NCBI RefSeq assembly: GCF_001998865.1
Contig: NZ_CP019607.1
Location: forward strand, 3,534,001 to 3,598,000
Length of the DNA stretch: 64,000 bases
Direction: 5' to 3'
Source: Tessaracoccus flavescens
GTDB lineage: Bacteria > Actinomycetota > Actinomycetes > Propionibacteriales > Propionibacteriaceae
The notes under the pieces: model-generated
What the model saw: the letters and a program-made list of their open reading frames with translations, nothing else
Told to the model about the DNA's origin: nothing
The model's database searches: none
Position numbers and translations under genes: made by a program
Part shown: positions 52,339 to 61,915 of the stretch, in pieces
Numbering within the stretch: position 1 is the stretch's first letter
How the letters are laid out: every line of letters begins with the position of its first letter

Positions 52339-54414
52339 TCAGGCGTCGATGCGGTCGGCCTCGAGCGCGTAGGCCCCCTCGACGATGAACTCCTTGCGCG
52401 GGGCGACGTCGTTGCCCATCAGCATCTCGAAGACCCGTTCGGCGTTCGCCGCGTCATCGACGGTCAGCCTGCGCAGGGTGCGATGACGCGGGCTCATGGT
52501 GGTGTCCGCCAGCTGGTCCGCGTCCATCTCGCCAAGGCCCTTGTAGCGCTGCGGTTCCTTGAACTTCTGGCCGCGCTTGGTCAGCTCGGCGAGCTTGCGC
52601 TGGTACTCGGCGTCGGAGTACGTGTAGATGTACTTGTCCAACCCCTTCTTCGGGTTGATCAGCTCGAAGCGGTGTAGAGGCGGCACCGCCGAGAAAACGC
52701 GGCCAGCCTCCACGAGCGGGCGCATGTAACGGAAGAACAGCGTGGCGAGCAGGCAACGGATGTGGGCACCGTCCGAGTCGGCGTCGGCCATGAAGATGAC
52801 CTTGCCGTAGCGGGCGCTCTCCGGGTCGAAGGTGCGTCCCGAACCGGCACCGACGACCTGGATGATCGACGCACACTCGGCGTTCTTCAGCATGTCGCCG
52901 ACAGAGGCCTTCTGCACGTTGAGGATCTTTCCCCGGATCGGCAGCAGAGCCTGGAACTCGGAGTTGCGCGCGACATTTGCCGTGCCGAGCGCCGAGTCGC
53001 CCTCGACGATGAACAGTTCGGTCGCGTCGACGTTGTTCGAGCGGCAGTCCTTCAGCTTGGGGGGAAGGCTCGAGCTCTCGAGCGCGTTCTTGCGTCGCTG
53101 GTTCTCCTTGTGCGCCCGCGCCTGGACGCGGGTGCGCGACGCGGAGACCACCTTCTCCTGCAGGGTGCGTGCAAGTTGGCGCGTCTTCGGCGCGCTGAGG
53201 AAAGTCCCCATCTCGGACTCGACGACCTTCGCGACGAGGCGCTGCACAGGCGGGGTGCCGAGCACCTCCTTCGTCTGACCCTCAAACTGCGGTTCGGCGA
53301 GCCGGACCGTCACGACCGCAGTGAGACCCTCGAGGCAGTCGTCCTTGACAATCTCCTCGCCCGCCTTGAGCAGGCCGCGGGTGCCCTCGAACGACTTCAC
53401 GAAGGCCTTCGTCAGCCCGCGCTCGAAGCCGCTGACGTGGGTGCCGCCCTTGGGGGTGGCGATGATGTTGACGAAGGAGCGCAGCACCGAATCGTAGCCT
53501 GTCCCCCAGCGCACCGCGATGTCGATCTCGAGGTCGCGTTCGACGTCGGTGGCGGTCATCGAGCCCGCCTCGTCGAGCATGGGGACCGTCTCGACGAAGG
53601 AATCGCGGCCCTGCAGGCGGATCACGTCCGTGAGCGGCGCGTCGGGTGCGAGGAAGTCGGCGAACTCGGTGATCCCGCCCTCGTGCAGGAAGGACTGCTT
53701 CGACGGTTCGGGACCCCGGTCGTCGTCGACCTCGATCTTGAGGCCCGGCACGAGGAAGGAGGTCTGGCGGGCCCGGTCGTGCAGCTGGTTGATCGACAGT
53801 TCGGCGTCGGCGAGGAAGATCTGGCGGTCGGGCCAGTACCTGACCCGCGTGCCGGTCTTGGCCTTTGCCACCCGACCAACCTTGCGCAGCCCGGACTGCG
53901 GGGTGAACGCCGCGTCGGGACCGTCGCCGTCGAAGACACCGGGGACGCCTCGCCGGAAGCTCATCTCCCAGGTGGAACCGCCGCGGTCGACCTGGACGTC
54001 GAGTCGCGAGCTGAGGGCGTTGACCACGGAGGCACCGACGCCGTGCAGGCCGCCGGTGGCGTTGTACGACGAGTTGCCGAACTTGCCGCCCGCGTGGAGC
54101 TTGGTGAAGACCACCTCGACGCCGGAGAGGCCGGTGCGCGGCTCGGTGTCGACCGGAATGCCGCGCGCATGGTCGTGCACGATGATCGACCCGTCGGCCG
54201 CGAGGGTGACCTCGATCTCTTCGCCGAAGCCGGAGAGCGCCTCGTCGACCGCGTTGTCGATGATCTCCCAGAGGCAGTGCATCAGTCCCCTGGTGTCGGT
54301 GGATCCGATGTACATGGCGGGGCGCTTGCGGACGGCCTCGAGGCCTTCCAGGACGAGGAGGTTCTTCGCCTCGTAGTCGCGCGAGTGCTGCTGCTTGCTC
54401 TTGGGGGTCTGCAC
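52339..54414 (-). CDS. parE: DNA topoisomerase IV subunit B
   Basis: 691 residues. GHKL ATPase (EIIDNAVDEA, DHARGIPVD, ATGGLHGVGASVVNALS), transducer, Toprim (FIVEGDSALG, MADADSDGAHIR) and C-terminal GLGEMDADQL. The Toprim motif reads EGDSALG rather than gyrase EGDSAGG, a feature that suits the non-gyrase enzyme of Actinobacteria. Partner of the A subunit at 43864-46350; the two genes are separated here by the carbonic anhydrase and lactate genes. Confidence 0.92.
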   Translation of the reverse strand: MQTPKSKQQHSRDYEAKNLLVLEGLEAVRKRPAMYIGSTDTRGLMHCLWEIIDNAVDEALSGFGEEIEVTLAADGSIIVHDHARGIPVDTEPRTGLSGVEVVFTKLHAGGKFGNSSYNATGGLHGVGASVVNALSSRLDVQVDRGGSTWEMSFRRGVPGVFDGDGPDAAFTPQSGLRKVGRVAKAKTGTRVRYWPDRQIFLADAELSINQLHDRARQTSFLVPGLKIEVDDDRGPEPSKQSFLHEGGITEFADFLAPDAPLTDVIRLQGRDSFVETVPMLDEAGSMTATDVERDLEIDIAVRWGTGYDSVLRSFVNIIATPKGGTHVSGFERGLTKAFVKSFEGTRGLLKAGEEIVKDDCLEGLTAVVTVRLAEPQFEGQTKEVLGTPPVQRLVAKVVESEMGTFLSAPKTRQLARTLQEKVVSASRTRVQARAHKENQRRKNALESSSLPPKLKDCRSNNVDATELFIVEGDSALGTANVARNSEFQALLPIRGKILNVQKASVGDMLKNAECASIIQVVGAGSGRTFDPESARYGKVIFMADADSDGAHIRCLLATLFFRYMRPLVEAGRVFSAVPPLHRFELINPKKGLDKYIYTYSDAEYQRKLAELTKRGQKFKEPQRYKGLGEMDADQLADTTMSPRHRTLRRLTVDDAANAERVFEMLMGNDVAPRKEFIVEGAYALEADRIDA

Positions 54415-54539
54415 CGGTTCAGATTACCCGCACCCGCCGACGTACTCCGCAAGCGAAACGCCAGCGGAGCTTGGCCGGGAACATTGTGTGGCCCGGGTAC
54501 GTTGGACACTGTAGAAAGAGAACAGAACGGGAGGCCACC

Positions 54540-54740
54540 ATGACCGAACTCGCTACGGACCCCACCCTGACCGCGATCGACCGCTGTGACCGATGCGGAG
54601 CCCAGGCCTACCTCCGCGTCTTCCTCCGCTCCGGCGGTGAGCTGCTCTTCTGCGCCCACCACGCCGCGGCGCACCGGGAGAAGCTGAACGAGGTCGCGAG
54701 CCGGATCCAGGACGAGACGGCCAGGCTCAGCCAGCAGTGA
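54540..54740 (+). CDS. DUF7455 small zinc-ribbon-like protein
   Basis: 66 residues from the ATG at 54540 (GGGAGGCC upstream). CDRCGAQAYLRVFL...LLFCAHHA gives CxxC and CxxH ligands for one zinc. Family usually encoded beside the topoisomerase IV genes in Actinobacteria; function unknown. Its 3' end overlaps the convergent nudC gene by 14 bases. Confidence 0.85.
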   Translation: MTELATDPTLTAIDRCDRCGAQAYLRVFLRSGGELLFCAHHAAAHREKLNEVASRIQDETARLSQQ

Positions 54741-55557
54741 GCCAGCGCTCGATCAGGTGACGGGCGATCGACGCCCCACCTGGCAGCACAACTTCACCAG
54801 AGGACACGGCGGCGGCGAGATCCGCGCGGGTGTGATAGGCACCCTCGACGATCTCGTCGCCGTCGACGTGTATCCGGGAGTCGACGGCGCGCGCCTCGAA
54901 GCCGAGCATCAGCGAACGCGGCATCGGCCACGGCTGGCTGCTGACGTAGCTGAGCGAGGCGAGCCGGACGCCCACCTCCTCGAACACCTCGCGGTGGCAG
55001 GCCTGTTCGGCCGACTCCCCCGCCTCCATGAAGCCGGCGATGATCGACACCCGGCGCTGCGGCCACGCCGAGTTCCTGGCGAGCAGGAGCCTGTCGTCCG
55101 GATCGGTGATCGCCACGATGATGCTCGGATCCATGCGCGCGAAGGCGAGCGAGCCGCACGCGGTGCAGCGCCTCCGGGCACCGCCGAGGTCGGGCACCGT
55201 CGGTTCCCCGCACCGCTCGCAGGCGGGCGACGTCGCGTGCCAGCGGGTGAGGAAGACCGCTGCGGCTAGCGGATCGTGCTCGCCCTCCGGGGCCTCGCGC
55301 CACGTGACCGACTCCCCGTCGATGCCTGCGACCGGCCGCACGAACCACGCCCTGCCCTCGAAGACGCCGAGGTAGATGTCGTCCGGTCCGCGCGGACCCC
55401 TCGTGTTCTCGGTGACCGGGCTGGCGTCGCGGGCGGCGATCTGCCCGTCACCGTCGACGCGCAGCACCACCCCGTGCCGCCACGCGAGGTCGAGCTGTTC
55501 CTCGGAGCGGGCAAGCGGCACCCGGTCGAGCGCCGACGGCTGGTTCCAGTGGCTCAC
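54727..55557 (-). CDS. nudC: NAD(H) pyrophosphatase / NADH-capped RNA decapping hydrolase
   Basis: 276 residues from the GTG at 55557 (GTGA overlap with the helicase gene). Zinc ribbon Cys113/Cys116 and Cys131/Cys134. Complete Nudix box GFMEAGESAEQACHREVFEEVGV (outlined over 175-197) with REVFEE acids, and the NudC signature SQPWPMP (207-213). Hydrolyses NADH and removes NAD caps from RNA. Same order after AdnAB as in mycobacteria. Confidence 0.95.
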   Translation of the reverse strand: MSHWNQPSALDRVPLARSEEQLDLAWRHGVVLRVDGDGQIAARDASPVTENTRGPRGPDDIYLGVFEGRAWFVRPVAGIDGESVTWREAPEGEHDPLAAAVFLTRWHATSPACERCGEPTVPDLGGARRRCTACGSLAFARMDPSIIVAITDPDDRLLLARNSAWPQRRVSIIAGFMEAGESAEQACHREVFEEVGVRLASLSYVSSQPWPMPRSLMLGFEARAVDSRIHVDGDEIVEGAYHTRADLAAAVSSGEVVLPGGASIARHLIERWLTAG

Positions 55558-58500
55558 CCGTTGTCTCCTGCCTGCAGGGCGGCGTCGATCAGGGCGTCGG
55601 GCGCCTCGACCATCCGGAGTTGATCGACGAGCACGTGGTAGAACGCGGCTGCGACCCGTGCCGGGTCGACTCCGCGGGCCTCCGCCCACGCCTGACGGTA
55701 CACCGCGAGCTGCAGCGGGTCGGCTCGTCGGGCCGAGGTCTTCCAGTCGACCACCAGGTAGTCGAACTCGCCGCTCCATGCGTAGACGGCGTCGATCCGG
55801 CCGCGGAGGATGTGCGCACCGCGCCGCATCAGGAACGGAACCTCCACCCCGATGGGAGCCCGGTCCGCGAACTGCCCACGCTCGAAGGCCTCGACCAGCC
55901 GGGTCAGCTCCTCCGGCTCGGCCGTCGGTTCGGACTCGACCTCGTCGAAGGCGACCGGCAGCTCGAAGCGTTCCTGCAACCAGGCGTGGAAGCGGGTGCC
56001 GACGCGGGCCTCGGTCGACGGAGGTCTCGGCATCCGACGCAGCAGGGTCGTCGCGAACTGGGCAGGGTCGTTGCGCAGCGCCATCAGGGCCGTCGCCGAG
56101 AGTCCGTCGGGCAGTTCGACCGAGCGGTCACGGCGCCGGGCGAGCAGGTCGGCGAGGTGTCGGGCCGAGTCGTCCCAGGACGCCACCTGCGCTGCCTCCT
56201 CCTCGGTCAGCGTTCCCGACTCCCAGGCCCAGGCGTCGCGCGTGGCCTCATCCTCGCCCGCCACCTCGCGGGCCTGCCTGACAAGGGCGCCTGCGGCCCT
56301 TCTGCGGGTCAGCGCCTCCGGATCGGGGCTGGAGGGCCACTCCATTCTCGCCGGCTCGGCTGGGACGGGGTTCTCGTCGAGGCCACGGTTGGCCTCGTCG
56401 AAGAAGGTGCCGATCGCCTCTGCCGCCGCGCGGATGACGGAGAAGTACACAGACTCCCGGCGCGGCCTGACGTTGCCAGGGGTCCACACGTGGGCCGAGG
56501 CGACGAGGAGCTGCTTCGCCCGTGTCGCCGCGACGTAGGCCAACCGGTCCTCCGACAGCCGGTGCTCTACCTTGAGCGCATCGCGGTAGGCGCCGAGCCC
56601 GTCCTTGGTGTAGTCGTGCAGCTGCGGGATCGCGGACGCGTCGCCGCGCAGCGTTGCCGGGAGCGTCTGCGCCCGGCTCGGCCACACCCCCGAACGCGAC
56701 TCGGAGGGAAACACCTTGTCGACGAGGCTGGGCAGGTAGACCGTGTCCCATTCGAGGCCCTTTGCCCGGTGCACCGTCATCAGCTTCACGGAGTCGTCCT
56801 CGCTGGGCACCGCCTGCATCAGCCCCTCGCCGAAGTCCTCCTCGGCGTCGAGGTAGGCGAGCAGGCCGGTGAGCGACCCGTCGCCGTCGACGTCGGTGTA
56901 GCTGGCCACCTCGGCCAGGAACCGGGCCACCTGGCCGGTGTCGTGACCGGTCGACAGCAGTTCGGCTTCGAGGCCGAGGGTGGCGATGACGCGGGTGACC
57001 AGGTCGGCCACCGGCTCCGCGGCGTGCCGCCGTAGCCCGGAGATCTCTGCGTGGAAGCGCGCCAACCGCTCACGGCCCGCGCCGCTGATGGGCGCCTCTC
57101 CCGGATCCGCGACGGCGTCGAGCAGGCAGACGCTCTCCCCAGGATCAGCCTGGGTGACCGCGTGCACCAGCGCCTCGTCGAAGCCGGAGGGCGGTGTCGC
57201 CTGGGTCGCCAGCTCCTGCGACCGCCTGCCGAGCGCCTCGAGATCTGCCAGGCCGATCGACCAGCGCGGCCCGCTCAGCAGCGCGACGACGTCGGGATTG
57301 GCGGTGACGTCGTCGAGCACCCGCAGCGTCGAGACGATAGGTGCGATCTCGGGCAGGCCGAGCAGGCCGCCGAGGCCAACGATCTCCACGGGGACGTCCC
57401 GGTCGCGCAGCGCCTCGAAGATGGGCGCGAGCAGGCCGTTGCGCCGGACGAGGACCGCCTGGTCGGCCCAGGTCACGCCGGTCGCGTGGCGTCCGATGAC
57501 CGTCTCGACCAGCCAGTCGACCTCGTCGCGGAAGGTGTCGAACGTGGCGGCGGCCACCGCACCGGGGGGCGCTGTCTGCGGGGCGACGAGCGCGACCCCC
57601 TGCTCGCCCGGTTCGGCCCGCAACCCGGCCGCCAGCGCATTGCCGACGTCGAGAATGCGCTGGCCGCTGCGGCGGTTGATGCTGAGGCTGAGCCGCGAGG
57701 CAGGTGAACCGTCGCCGCGGCGGAACTGGTAGGGGAACTCGAGGATGTTGCCCGCTGCCGCACCGCGCCAACCGTAGATCGCCTGGTACGGGTCGCCGAC
57801 GGCGGTGACGGGGAACCCCATCGCGTCGGAGCTCGGTGGACCCGTGAAGAGGGCCCGCAGCAGTTGGGCCTGCGCCGACGACGTGTCCTGGTACTCGTCG
57901 AGCAGCACGACCCTGAACCTGTCGCGCAGCTCTCTTCCCACCTCGGGCACCTGGGTGACGAGCCGGACGGCCTCCCGGAGCTGATCGGCGAACTCGACGA
58001 CGCCGAGGCGCCGTTTCAGTTCCTGATACTGCTGCACCAGTTGCATCAGCTCGCGCCGCTCGGCACCGGCGTCGAGGGCCGCCGCGACGTCGCGCATCGT
58101 CTTTCCCCGGTAGAGGGGGGCCTCCGCGAAGCGCTGATCTGCCCGTCTGGTCTCCTCGAGGACGGCCTCGGCGTCGACAAGGTGGGACTGCATCTCGGCG
58201 TCGAGGGCGAGGATCCGCTCGGGGATCGAGTGGTGGCTGAGCCGGCTGATGCTGCGGAAGGGGCCAGGTGCGTCGGCGACCACCCGGGTCGCCAGCCGGA
58301 ACCGGCTCGCCCCCGTCACCATCACCGGGTCGCGGTCGATGCCGATCCTGAGGCCGAACTCGGAGACGAGGCGCGCGGCGAACGAGTCGTAGGTCATCAC
58401 CAGTTCGGCACCCTCGCCGTCGGCACCGGTCAGCACCCCCGCCCTGGAGAGGGCGCTGGAGATCCGCTCCGCCAGCTCGGCAGCCGCCTTGCGCGTGAAG

Positions 58501-58727
58501 GTGAGGCCAAGCACCTGGTCGGGTCTGACCTGACCGGTGCCGACGAGCCAGACGACCCGCGCGGCCATCACCGTCGTCTTGCCGCTGCCCGCGCCCGCGA
58601 TCACGACCGCCGGCTCGAGCGGGGCGGTGATGGCGTCGAGCTGCTCCTCGGAGAACGGGATCTGCAGGGCGTCGACGAGTTGTTCGCGGGTGCTGAGCAG
58701 GGCACGGCGGATAGGATGGATCGTCAT
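55554..58727 (-). CDS. adnB: UvrD-like helicase-nuclease, AdnB type
   Basis: 1057 residues from the ATG at 58727. SF1A helicase with Walker A GAGSGKTT (45-52), DEYQDTS motif II, VGDPYQAIYGWRGA motif III and TVHRAKGLEWDTVYLP. The C-terminal RecB-type PD-(D/E)XK nuclease shows RGRIDAVY and LVVDWKTS (about 960-1010), with a QLAVYRQAW helix. In mycobacteria AdnAB resects DNA ends for recombination; AdnB is the leading motor. ATGA overlap with the adnA-like gene. Confidence 0.88.
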   Translation of the reverse strand: MTIHPIRRALLSTREQLVDALQIPFSEEQLDAITAPLEPAVVIAGAGSGKTTVMAARVVWLVGTGQVRPDQVLGLTFTRKAAAELAERISSALSRAGVLTGADGEGAELVMTYDSFAARLVSEFGLRIGIDRDPVMVTGASRFRLATRVVADAPGPFRSISRLSHHSIPERILALDAEMQSHLVDAEAVLEETRRADQRFAEAPLYRGKTMRDVAAALDAGAERRELMQLVQQYQELKRRLGVVEFADQLREAVRLVTQVPEVGRELRDRFRVVLLDEYQDTSSAQAQLLRALFTGPPSSDAMGFPVTAVGDPYQAIYGWRGAAAGNILEFPYQFRRGDGSPASRLSLSINRRSGQRILDVGNALAAGLRAEPGEQGVALVAPQTAPPGAVAAATFDTFRDEVDWLVETVIGRHATGVTWADQAVLVRRNGLLAPIFEALRDRDVPVEIVGLGGLLGLPEIAPIVSTLRVLDDVTANPDVVALLSGPRWSIGLADLEALGRRSQELATQATPPSGFDEALVHAVTQADPGESVCLLDAVADPGEAPISGAGRERLARFHAEISGLRRHAAEPVADLVTRVIATLGLEAELLSTGHDTGQVARFLAEVASYTDVDGDGSLTGLLAYLDAEEDFGEGLMQAVPSEDDSVKLMTVHRAKGLEWDTVYLPSLVDKVFPSESRSGVWPSRAQTLPATLRGDASAIPQLHDYTKDGLGAYRDALKVEHRLSEDRLAYVAATRAKQLLVASAHVWTPGNVRPRRESVYFSVIRAAAEAIGTFFDEANRGLDENPVPAEPARMEWPSSPDPEALTRRRAAGALVRQAREVAGEDEATRDAWAWESGTLTEEEAAQVASWDDSARHLADLLARRRDRSVELPDGLSATALMALRNDPAQFATTLLRRMPRPPSTEARVGTRFHAWLQERFELPVAFDEVESEPTAEPEELTRLVEAFERGQFADRAPIGVEVPFLMRRGAHILRGRIDAVYAWSGEFDYLVVDWKTSARRADPLQLAVYRQAWAEARGVDPARVAAAFYHVLVDQLRMVEAPDALIDAALQAGDNG

Positions 58728-61700
58728 GGCTTCGCCTTTCCTGCCCTGTTCTGGACCGGGCACGACGTGGCGAACTGGCAGAACCGGCAGGCCCCACATT
58801 CCACGGCGTCGAAGCGACCGCCTCGGACGATGTCGACCGCCTCCGCGATCCGGTCGTGTACCCAGGTGGGGCCGACGGCCAGTTCGTGGTCCGGAAGCTC
58901 CGGCGCATCGTCGATCGAGGGCTGCGACACGAGCGCAGGCAGGCTCTCCCCCGCGCGGACGAAGGCGAGCGCGGGGGGTGCCACGCGGCGCTCGCCCCCG
59001 GCGACATCGTCGAAGCCGCCGAGGCTCGTGGCCAGCTGGTAGACACCGAGTTGGGCATGGTCGGTGACGTCCGACTCACGCAGCACACGGCGCCCCGTCT
59101 TGAGGTCCACCACCCGCAGCCGACCGTCGGGCTCCCGCTCGAGCCGGTCGACCGTGCCGATCAGGACGACCTCACGATCCTCGATGCGCATCGGCACGCG
59201 GAAGTCCTTCTCGACGGCGACGAGCTCGTTCAGGCCGGTGCTCTGGTAGCGCGCGAAGCGATCGAGCGCCTGGTCGATCTCCGATCGTTCCGTCGCGGAG
59301 AGCCACTCCGCCTCAAACGGGATCTGCTGCCACACCCGGTCGAGCTGCGCGCGCATCTGGTCGGCCGAGAGCCCCCCTTCCGCGGCCTGCTTCGCGATGA
59401 GGTGCACGATGTCACCGATGGAGGCCCGCGACTGGCGGCCGCCCTCCGCCTTCGCCCTGCGCGACAGGAACCACCGCCTTGGGCACTCGAGCAGCGCCTC
59501 GAGGGACGATCCGGTGATGGTGATCGGCCCTCCCGTGTCGACCCCGGAGGACGACGGGGGGTCGATGCCCCACCAGTGGTCCGGATCGGCTCCCGGAAAC
59601 CCGGCGCTCGAGTCGGGGGCAGCCACCCCGGCGAGGCGGGCCAGGCGGACGGCCGCCGCGCGCCGCAGCCCCGGTGAGGCCGTCTCGTCCTCCAGGGTGC
59701 GGCGGAGACTTCCCACGAGCGCGGCGCTGGAGAGCAGCTTGTCCGGCCGGCCGTGGATGCGCTCGACGGTGATGCCGAGTTCGGCGAGGAAGCGCGAGGC
59801 GCGCCCGCCCTCGCCGTCGACCCCTTGGACCGCGCTGACCCGCAGCGCGCTGCGGGCACGGGAGCACGCGACGTAGAAGAGCTGGCGTTCGGGGATCAGT
59901 TGGAGGCTCTGGCCGGGGGGCGCGAGCTGGTCGGCGTCGATCCGCCAGGCGTCGAGCAGCAGCCCGGCTCTGGTGAGCCTCGGCCACAGCCCCTCCTGGA
60001 CGCCGATCACCCAGACCTGCTCCCATTCGAGGCCACGCGTGCGGTGAGCCGTCATCACGCGCACGCCCCTGCTCTCGGCCGAGAGCTCGCGCCCCGTGTC
60101 TGCCGGGATCTCCTGCCCGGAGACCTCGGTGAGGAAGGTGCGCGCGCCTGCGGCTCCCCGCAGGTCGTCCATCCGTTCCGCCAGGTCGAACAGCTCGACG
60201 ATCGCGTCCAGATCGGCGTTTGCCCGCCGCGCGGCGTGCAGCGCCTGTTCCCGGAGTCGGGTGGGCCAGTCGGTCCCGTCCCACAGCTCCCAGAGCGCCT
60301 GCTGCACCTCGGCACCGGCTTCGAGGCGTCTCGCGGTTCTGCGCAGCAGCCCGGCCAGCGATCTGGCGGCTTCGGCCTCTGGCAGCTCGATGCCGTCGAG
60401 CAGTTCCGGTTCGGCGAGGCAGCGGCCGAGCAGCGTCGCGGAGGTGCCGAGGTTGCGGTGCCCGGCGAGCAGGGCACGGGCGAGCCGGCGCTGCGAGACA
60501 CCGTCCAGACCGCACAGCGGGGACGACAGGAGCAGGCGCGCCTCGTCCGACTCCGGCGCACCGCCACGGGCGGCCACCTCCAGCGCGAGCAGGAGCGTGC
60601 CGACCCCCGGCTGCTCGGCAAGCGCGATCTCGTCTCCGGAGACCTCCACCGGCACCCCGAGCCGGATCAGTTCCTTCGCGACGGCGCTGAGCTGCGTGCG
60701 GCCGGCGCGGGTGACCACGACGAGATCGGACCAGCGGGCGCCGCCGTAGCTGACGGCGTGGCGCAGCTCGGCGGCGACGTGGGCCAGCTCCGCCGACTCG
60801 TCGTCGAAGACCCGTGCCTCGACGAGGCCGCCCGGGGCGGCCGCGCTGAAGGCGGGGGCGGCGGTGCGTTGGTCGAGCCGGGAGTCGATGCAGGCCAGCG
60901 CCTCCGTGACGGACGCGCTGCACCTGAACCCCCGCGTCAGCCGCAGCTGGCGGGCGTCGGCGCCTCCGAGATCGGCCATCGCCGTCGGGCTGGCGCCCCG
61001 GTAGCCGCCGATGCGTTCGTGCGGATCGCCGACGGCGAGCACCGGGACGCCCAGCCGCGCAAGGTCGTTGATCAGCCCGACCTGGGCGGCATCGGACTCG
61101 TGGGCGTCGTCGACGATCACGGCGTCGAAGGACGCGCGCACCCCGTCGGCCACATCCGGCTCGGTCAGCAGCAGGCGGCAGCGGTAGACCAGTTCGGCGT
61201 AGTCGAGCGTTCCCGAGAAGTCCCCGATGGTGAGATAGCCCTCCATGAAGCGGGCCGCCGCGGCGAACAGGTCGTCCTGCGCCCCGGCGGCGAGAGCGGC
61301 GAGTCCCTCCGAGTCGAGCGACAGCTGCCGGGCCCGGGCCAGCACCTCACGCAGCTGCCTTGCGAAGGCGCGGGTGCCGAGCGCGGGGCGAACCGACTCC
61401 GGCCACGCGTCGGCAGGGGCACCGGCCAGCAGCTCACGGATCCGCGACTCCTGCTCCGGGGCCCGCAGCAGCCGCCAGGGGCTGTCCTCGTGCGGCCAAT
61501 ACCTGCCGAGCAGCCCGAGCGCGAGGCCGTGGATCGTCGTGACCTGGGCGGAGGTCTGGGCGCGGTCGAGCCGACGGGTGATGTCGCGGCGCAACTGTTG
61601 GGCGGCGCTTCGCGAGTGTGCGAGCACGATGACCCGCTCGAGCGAACTGCCGCCTGCCACCCGGCCCGCGGCCGCTTCGGTGACAACGAGACTCTTGCCC

Positions 61701-61816
61701 GTTCCCGGCCCGCCGAGGACGACGGTGACGCCAGAGGCGGGCGCGGCGGCCACAGCCTGTTCCTGTGTGAGTTCGGGGATCTGATGGGGCCTCGGGGGCG
61801 CGATCCGGAAACTCAT
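58724..61816 (-). CDS. adnA: UvrD-like helicase-nuclease, AdnA type
   Basis: 1030 residues from the ATG at 61816; the longer frame above is a shadow of the divergent gene. Helicase core with GGPGTGKS (35-42), VIVDDAHESD as a diverged motif II, AVGDPHERIGGYRGA and MTAHRTRGLEWEQVWV. C-terminal nuclease IGTVDRLE...LRVVDLKTG and a terminal CGACRFCQFATSCP cluster with the Cys spacing of AddB/RecB-type Fe-S nucleases. Pairs with the downstream AdnB-like protein; gene order adnA-adnB-nudC is conserved. Confidence 0.87.
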   Translation of the reverse strand: MSFRIAPPRPHQIPELTQEQAVAAAPASGVTVVLGGPGTGKSLVVTEAAAGRVAGGSSLERVIVLAHSRSAAQQLRRDITRRLDRAQTSAQVTTIHGLALGLLGRYWPHEDSPWRLLRAPEQESRIRELLAGAPADAWPESVRPALGTRAFARQLREVLARARQLSLDSEGLAALAAGAQDDLFAAAARFMEGYLTIGDFSGTLDYAELVYRCRLLLTEPDVADGVRASFDAVIVDDAHESDAAQVGLINDLARLGVPVLAVGDPHERIGGYRGASPTAMADLGGADARQLRLTRGFRCSASVTEALACIDSRLDQRTAAPAFSAAAPGGLVEARVFDDESAELAHVAAELRHAVSYGGARWSDLVVVTRAGRTQLSAVAKELIRLGVPVEVSGDEIALAEQPGVGTLLLALEVAARGGAPESDEARLLLSSPLCGLDGVSQRRLARALLAGHRNLGTSATLLGRCLAEPELLDGIELPEAEAARSLAGLLRRTARRLEAGAEVQQALWELWDGTDWPTRLREQALHAARRANADLDAIVELFDLAERMDDLRGAAGARTFLTEVSGQEIPADTGRELSAESRGVRVMTAHRTRGLEWEQVWVIGVQEGLWPRLTRAGLLLDAWRIDADQLAPPGQSLQLIPERQLFYVACSRARSALRVSAVQGVDGEGGRASRFLAELGITVERIHGRPDKLLSSAALVGSLRRTLEDETASPGLRRAAAVRLARLAGVAAPDSSAGFPGADPDHWWGIDPPSSSGVDTGGPITITGSSLEALLECPRRWFLSRRAKAEGGRQSRASIGDIVHLIAKQAAEGGLSADQMRAQLDRVWQQIPFEAEWLSATERSEIDQALDRFARYQSTGLNELVAVEKDFRVPMRIEDREVVLIGTVDRLEREPDGRLRVVDLKTGRRVLRESDVTDHAQLGVYQLATSLGGFDDVAGGERRVAPPALAFVRAGESLPALVSQPSIDDAPELPDHELAVGPTWVHDRIAEAVDIVRGGRFDAVECGACRFCQFATSCPVQNRAGKAKP

Positions 61817-61915
61817 GGAGCCAATGCAACCACCTCCCACCGACTTTTCAATCCCCGGGTCCACGCGCGGCACCTCCCGGGTCGGCCCATGGCATGCTGG
61901 CAGCAGGAGGAACCC

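Noticed and set aside
59753..61915. N-terminal extension of the polymerase-domain frame
   Set aside because: This 721-codon stretch is antisense to adnA. The ATG at 61916 has a strong Shine-Dalgarno and begins the family match.
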